A stretch of DNA of 64,000 nt from Prevotella sp902465605 (GTDB lineage: Bacteria > Bacteroidota > Bacteroidia > Bacteroidales > Bacteroidaceae): positions 62,001 through 126,000 of the forward strand of contig CABQNT010000007.1 in assembly GCA_902465605.1 (NCBI GenBank), in the 5' to 3' direction. Position 1 is the first letter of the stretch. Each line of letters starts with the position of its first letter. Positions 61,339 through 64,000 of the stretch are shown one piece after another. A program made the translations under genes and the position numbers. The notes under the pieces are model-generated. The model had not been told where the DNA came from. It saw only the letters and a program-made list of their open reading frames with translations, and ran no database searches.

Positions 61339-61719
61339 ATGGAACGGAAAACGAAAAGACTCTGGATAAGGATTTCAGCACAGGATGCCGAACTGATTAA
61401 GCAGAAAGCGGTCAACTACAAGACGGTCAGCAGTATGATATGGGATGCCATCAAACAATTTGACGACACGGGAACAAAGCGGAAGATAGCCGCGCTCAAC
61501 GAGATGACGGCTCTTTACAAAAAGTATCAGCAGGACTTGGCATGGATGGGCGGCAACTTCAATCAGGTGGTCAAGCGTGCCAACGAACTGGCGATAGCTA
61601 ATGAGCTGACACTTCACTATTTTGAGAAAGTGCTTTACCCTCAAATCATGGAGCTGCAAAAGCTCTTAACAGCGGTAAAACAGGAACAGCATCAAATAGT
61701 CAAACGATTAACACGATAA
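61339..61719 (+). CDS. MobC-like relaxosome accessory protein
   Basis: A 126-residue basic, helical protein (MERKTKRLWIRISAQDAELIKQKAV...NQVVKRANELAIANELTLHYFEKVLYPQ). The N-terminal strand-helix region looks like a ribbon-helix-helix DNA-binding fold, and the WMGGNFNQVVKRANE segment is characteristic of MobC-type mobilization proteins. It would bind near oriT and assist the relaxase. The ATG at 61339 is taken; the longer frame from 61297 would run into the oriT hairpin. The relaxase begins 76 bp downstream. Confidence 0.82.
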   Translation: MERKTKRLWIRISAQDAELIKQKAVNYKTVSSMIWDAIKQFDDTGTKRKIAALNEMTALYKKYQQDLAWMGGNFNQVVKRANELAIANELTLHYFEKVLYPQIMELQKLLTAVKQEQHQIVKRLTR

Positions 61720-61795
61720 AGCGAAAAACCGTCATCGGTAATTACCGATTTACCGTTTTCATCTTCTCACGATAACGCAAAAACACAAGAAAACA

Positions 61796-63358
61796 ATGAT
61801 AGCAACCATACTTCCCTCCAGCACAAATTTCCATGCCGTCGAGTACAACGAGCGAAAAGTTGCCAAAGGCCAGGCAGTACTCCTTGAGATGAAGAACTTC
61901 GGTTATGTGGGAGCTGCTGATGGCTACACTCCCGAACAGCTGCAACAATACCTGATTGATTATTCGGTAAGAAACGAGCATATCCGCAAGGCTCAGTTCC
62001 ATGTGGCCATCTCCTGCCGGGGACATGAATATTCTCAAGAGCAACTTTTGGATATTGCCCACCAGTATCTTCACGAAATGGACTATGATGATGAGGGGCA
62101 GCCGCTTCTTATCTATGCGCACAATGACACCGACAACAATCACCTGCACATCATCACCAGCCGGGTGAATCCCAATGGCCAGAAAATAGACCACAACCAC
62201 GAGCGCATCCGATCGCAGGAGGCCATCAACAAAATTGTTGGCGAAGATGAGGAATTGCGTGCTGATTTGTTTTTGAAGGAGGCCCTTAGTTACAAGTTCA
62301 ATTCGCTTACACAATTCAAAGCCATCATGGAGGCATCTGGCTATGAATGTTTCGAGCGTGACAGCAACCTCGAAATTGCACGTGGCGGACGGGTACGAAC
62401 AAAAATCGGAATGGAAGATTTGACCGCAAAATTCTCTGTTATTGATGAAAAGAAAACCTACAAACGTCGTAGGCAACTGGGGGCTGTTATGAAAAAGTAT
62501 CGCAACATGGTTGCCAGCCGCAGTGAACTGTCAGACATCTTGCAAAAGAAGTTTGGTGTATCGCTCGTTTTCTTTGGTTCAAAGGACAAACCATACGGTT
62601 ACATGATAGTAGATCACTCCAAACAAACGGTGTATAAAGGTGGCAGTGTGCTCTCTATCAAACAACTGCAACACTTCATGAGCGAAAAAGAACGAATCAA
62701 TAAGGTAGAGCTCTACGTGGATGCCATGCTGGAGGATAATCCCCGGATGATTGCTTACGAACTCAACAGAATGTTATGGCGACAGTATGGTACTCGCATT
62801 TCCAAAGGACGTTTCAGGCTACTCAATGGCAGAGAGGTCGCCCTGAGCGATAGTGTGCAAAAGGTGTTAAAATTCAACTTTATGTTGCACTGTGTCCAGG
62901 CCTTTTGCCCCACCAACGAGGTGGAGCGTGATATACTCTGTCGTATCTGGAAGATTGAAAATCCCTACCTTATTTATATAGATCCTCACAGCAAACTCAA
63001 CAATGGATTTGCCGTAGAAGTGCTGAACAATCTGGCTGCATCAACCGAGGAGCAAGACTTGTGGGCAGCATTAAAAGAAAATCATCTTGCCATTTTCAGA
63101 CAAGGTGACGAATACTATTGTGTCGATTTCTCGCACAAGTGCATTTTTAACTTGGCTTCAGAAGGTATTAACTTCAAAGCCTTGCTCCCAGTTCTGCAAG
63201 TGCTCCAACCTATTCCTATCCACGACACTCATCTTTCTAATAGCATCCTGAAAAATATTCTTTCATACCAGACATCGGCTTCCGAAAGAAATGCAGAATG
63301 GGAAGTGGGTAGTAAAAATAGCTATGAGGTTGATGACGAACGAAGCCTGAAACGATAG
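61796..63358 (+). CDS. MOBP-type relaxase
   Basis: Nicks DNA at oriT and leads the strand during mobilization. It has 520 residues. The relaxase domain fills the first ~200 residues: EYNERKVAKGQ with the probable catalytic Tyr17, RKAQFHVAISCRGHE, then YAHNDTDNNHLHIITSRVNP with the metal-binding His109, His116 and His118. The C-terminal part is not recognised. It follows the MobC-like gene and probably shares its transcript. Confidence 0.92.
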   Translation: MIATILPSSTNFHAVEYNERKVAKGQAVLLEMKNFGYVGAADGYTPEQLQQYLIDYSVRNEHIRKAQFHVAISCRGHEYSQEQLLDIAHQYLHEMDYDDEGQPLLIYAHNDTDNNHLHIITSRVNPNGQKIDHNHERIRSQEAINKIVGEDEELRADLFLKEALSYKFNSLTQFKAIMEASGYECFERDSNLEIARGGRVRTKIGMEDLTAKFSVIDEKKTYKRRRQLGAVMKKYRNMVASRSELSDILQKKFGVSLVFFGSKDKPYGYMIVDHSKQTVYKGGSVLSIKQLQHFMSEKERINKVELYVDAMLEDNPRMIAYELNRMLWRQYGTRISKGRFRLLNGREVALSDSVQKVLKFNFMLHCVQAFCPTNEVERDILCRIWKIENPYLIYIDPHSKLNNGFAVEVLNNLAASTEEQDLWAALKENHLAIFRQGDEYYCVDFSHKCIFNLASEGINFKALLPVLQVLQPIPIHDTHLSNSILKNILSYQTSASERNAEWEVGSKNSYEVDDERSLKR

Positions 63359-63413
63359 ACTTGTAAGCCCATAGACCAAGAAGAGCCGGTCAAGTCGTCC
63401 AGCTCATGTTCTA

Positions 63414-64000
63414 TCAATAAATTTTAGATGACTTGTAAGCCGAGGTCTGATACCAGTTGGTATCATGTTTATACCTTGAAACTGCTATAGTCGGACTGAT
63501 TCCATACTTTTCAGCTTCTTTTGCAATAGCCTTCACTACAATATGCGGCGATAGGCTACTGCTTTTACCTGAAAGAATTTTATTCCAAACTTCACATGGA
63601 ATTAAATGCTCTTTAGCAAAGTCGTTCGCCTCTTTTTCCCTTGGATCTTTTGAGTAGATAGTTCCTTCGATAGAGATGAACGATGTGTGCTCTTCTGAGA
63701 AGTGCTTTTCGATATGACACAATTCATGAAGAACATCAAATGCTAATTTATCAATATCATTATACCGATAGGTAACCGTCACTATAGGATGTTGGTTTAC
63801 ATAAGTAGAGAAAGCATCAACAGGGGTTTTATCCAACTTTTCCACTACAACATAACCTATACCGTTTTGATAAAGACAATCCTTGATAGCCTTGGCTGTA
63901 AGTTTGCGCTCATTAGACAATTTCGCGATTGTATCGGCGGCCTTTATTCCATTGCCATGTACATAAGTCCTTTCTACTTTTTCACGTGAAGTTGCCAGCC
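63414..64000 (-). CDS. ImmA/IrrE-like metallopeptidase, partial at the window edge
   Basis: Read on the minus strand, at least 195 residues. LAFDVLHELCHIEKH contains the HExxH zinc motif, and REKEANDFAKEHLIP supplies the downstream Glu. The annotated TTG start at 63920 is not required: the frame stays open to the window edge (…VERTYVHGNGIKAADTIAK precedes it), so the true start lies beyond 64000. Such proteins cleave repressors in mobile elements. It is transcribed toward the relaxase gene, convergent with it. Confidence 0.8.
   Translation of the reverse strand, partial: LATSREKVERTYVHGNGIKAADTIAKLSNERKLTAKAIKDCLYQNGIGYVVVEKLDKTPVDAFSTYVNQHPIVTVTYRYNDIDKLAFDVLHELCHIEKHFSEEHTSFISIEGTIYSKDPREKEANDFAKEHLIPCEVWNKILSGKSSSLSPHIVVKAIAKEAEKYGISPTIAVSRYKHDTNWYQTSAYKSSKIY

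Larger units (their letters stand above)
59269..64000. mobile_element. Left part of an integrative mobilizable element at tRNA-Arg
   Basis: A tRNA gene is followed by a tyrosine recombinase, oriT-like hairpins, a MobC-like protein, a MOBP-type relaxase and an ImmA/IrrE-like metallopeptidase. No type IV secretion genes are present within the window, so it looks mobilizable rather than self-transferring; genes beyond 64000 could change that. The right attachment site is not in the window, and the exact left boundary near the tRNA 3' end is not defined. Confidence 0.75.

Overview
The window looks like the chromosome of a Bacteroidales bacterium, most likely a Prevotella-type organism (inference). 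The signs are SusC/SusD pairs, lineage-specific families (DUF4293, DUF4468, DUF4855, DUF5018, Porin_10), a serine palmitoyltransferase, an S16 protein with an Ala/Glu-rich tail, and many promoters of the Bacteroidetes form (-33 TTTG, about 19-21 nt, -7 TAnnTTTG). No rRNA genes and no CRISPR array were seen.

Layout: 1-3.1 kb is the end of a surface-polysaccharide region (membrane sugar-nucleotide dehydratase and a nucleotidyltransferase). 3.1-10.7 kb holds housekeeping and metabolic genes (fabD, a GH13 amylase-family enzyme, an AlaX-like protein, a DMT transporter, two exported proteins, an HD-domain protein, menA). A 197-bp palindromic element at 10.7-10.9 kb supplies the stop codons of menA and of a convergent porin gene. 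13.2-15.8 kb holds a DUF4468 gene, then a tightly coupled three-gene cassette with a DUF3990 ADP-ribosyltransferase-like protein, sitting behind a broken duplicate of the DUF4468 gene and its promoter. 16.4-20.4 kb has uvrB and the divergent bamD-rpoZ-DUF4293 operon. 20.8-28.3 kb is a SusC/SusD locus with DUF5018 and DUF4855 lipoproteins but no recognisable glycosidase. 28.8-35.5 kb holds a DEAD-box helicase and the lon-tgt-lptG operon. 35.9-39.2 kb has trmN6, a diacylglycerol/sphingosine-kinase-family lipid kinase and a divergent serine palmitoyltransferase. 39.4-48.9 kb has tRNA-Pro, mltG, a HAD phosphatase, a TolC-family efflux protein, a structured leader RNA before riboflavin synthase, ettA, a GNAT acetyltransferase, rpsP and galE. 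49.6-51.8 kb is groESL behind a sigma-54-type promoter with upstream repeats. 51.9-54.6 kb has a candidate small RNA, then an AmgK-like kinase fused to a RapZ C-terminal domain and a MurU-like nucleotidyltransferase. 54.6-58.6 kb has ispE, maeB and a TetR regulator.

From tRNA-Arg (59.27 kb) to the window end lies the left part of an integrative mobilizable element: tyrosine recombinase, candidate oriT hairpins, a MobC-like accessory protein, a MOBP-type relaxase and an ImmA/IrrE-type metallopeptidase whose gene runs off the edge.

The least explained signal is non-coding. At least five intergenic regions (about 15.9-16.3, 35.7-35.8, 40.85-40.93, 49.1-49.5 and 58.7-59.1 kb) carry degenerate units repeating about every 22 bp around an ATG/ATT core. 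Three of these arrays are embedded in a roughly 380-bp composite repeat with conserved flanking blocks. I do not recognise this family.
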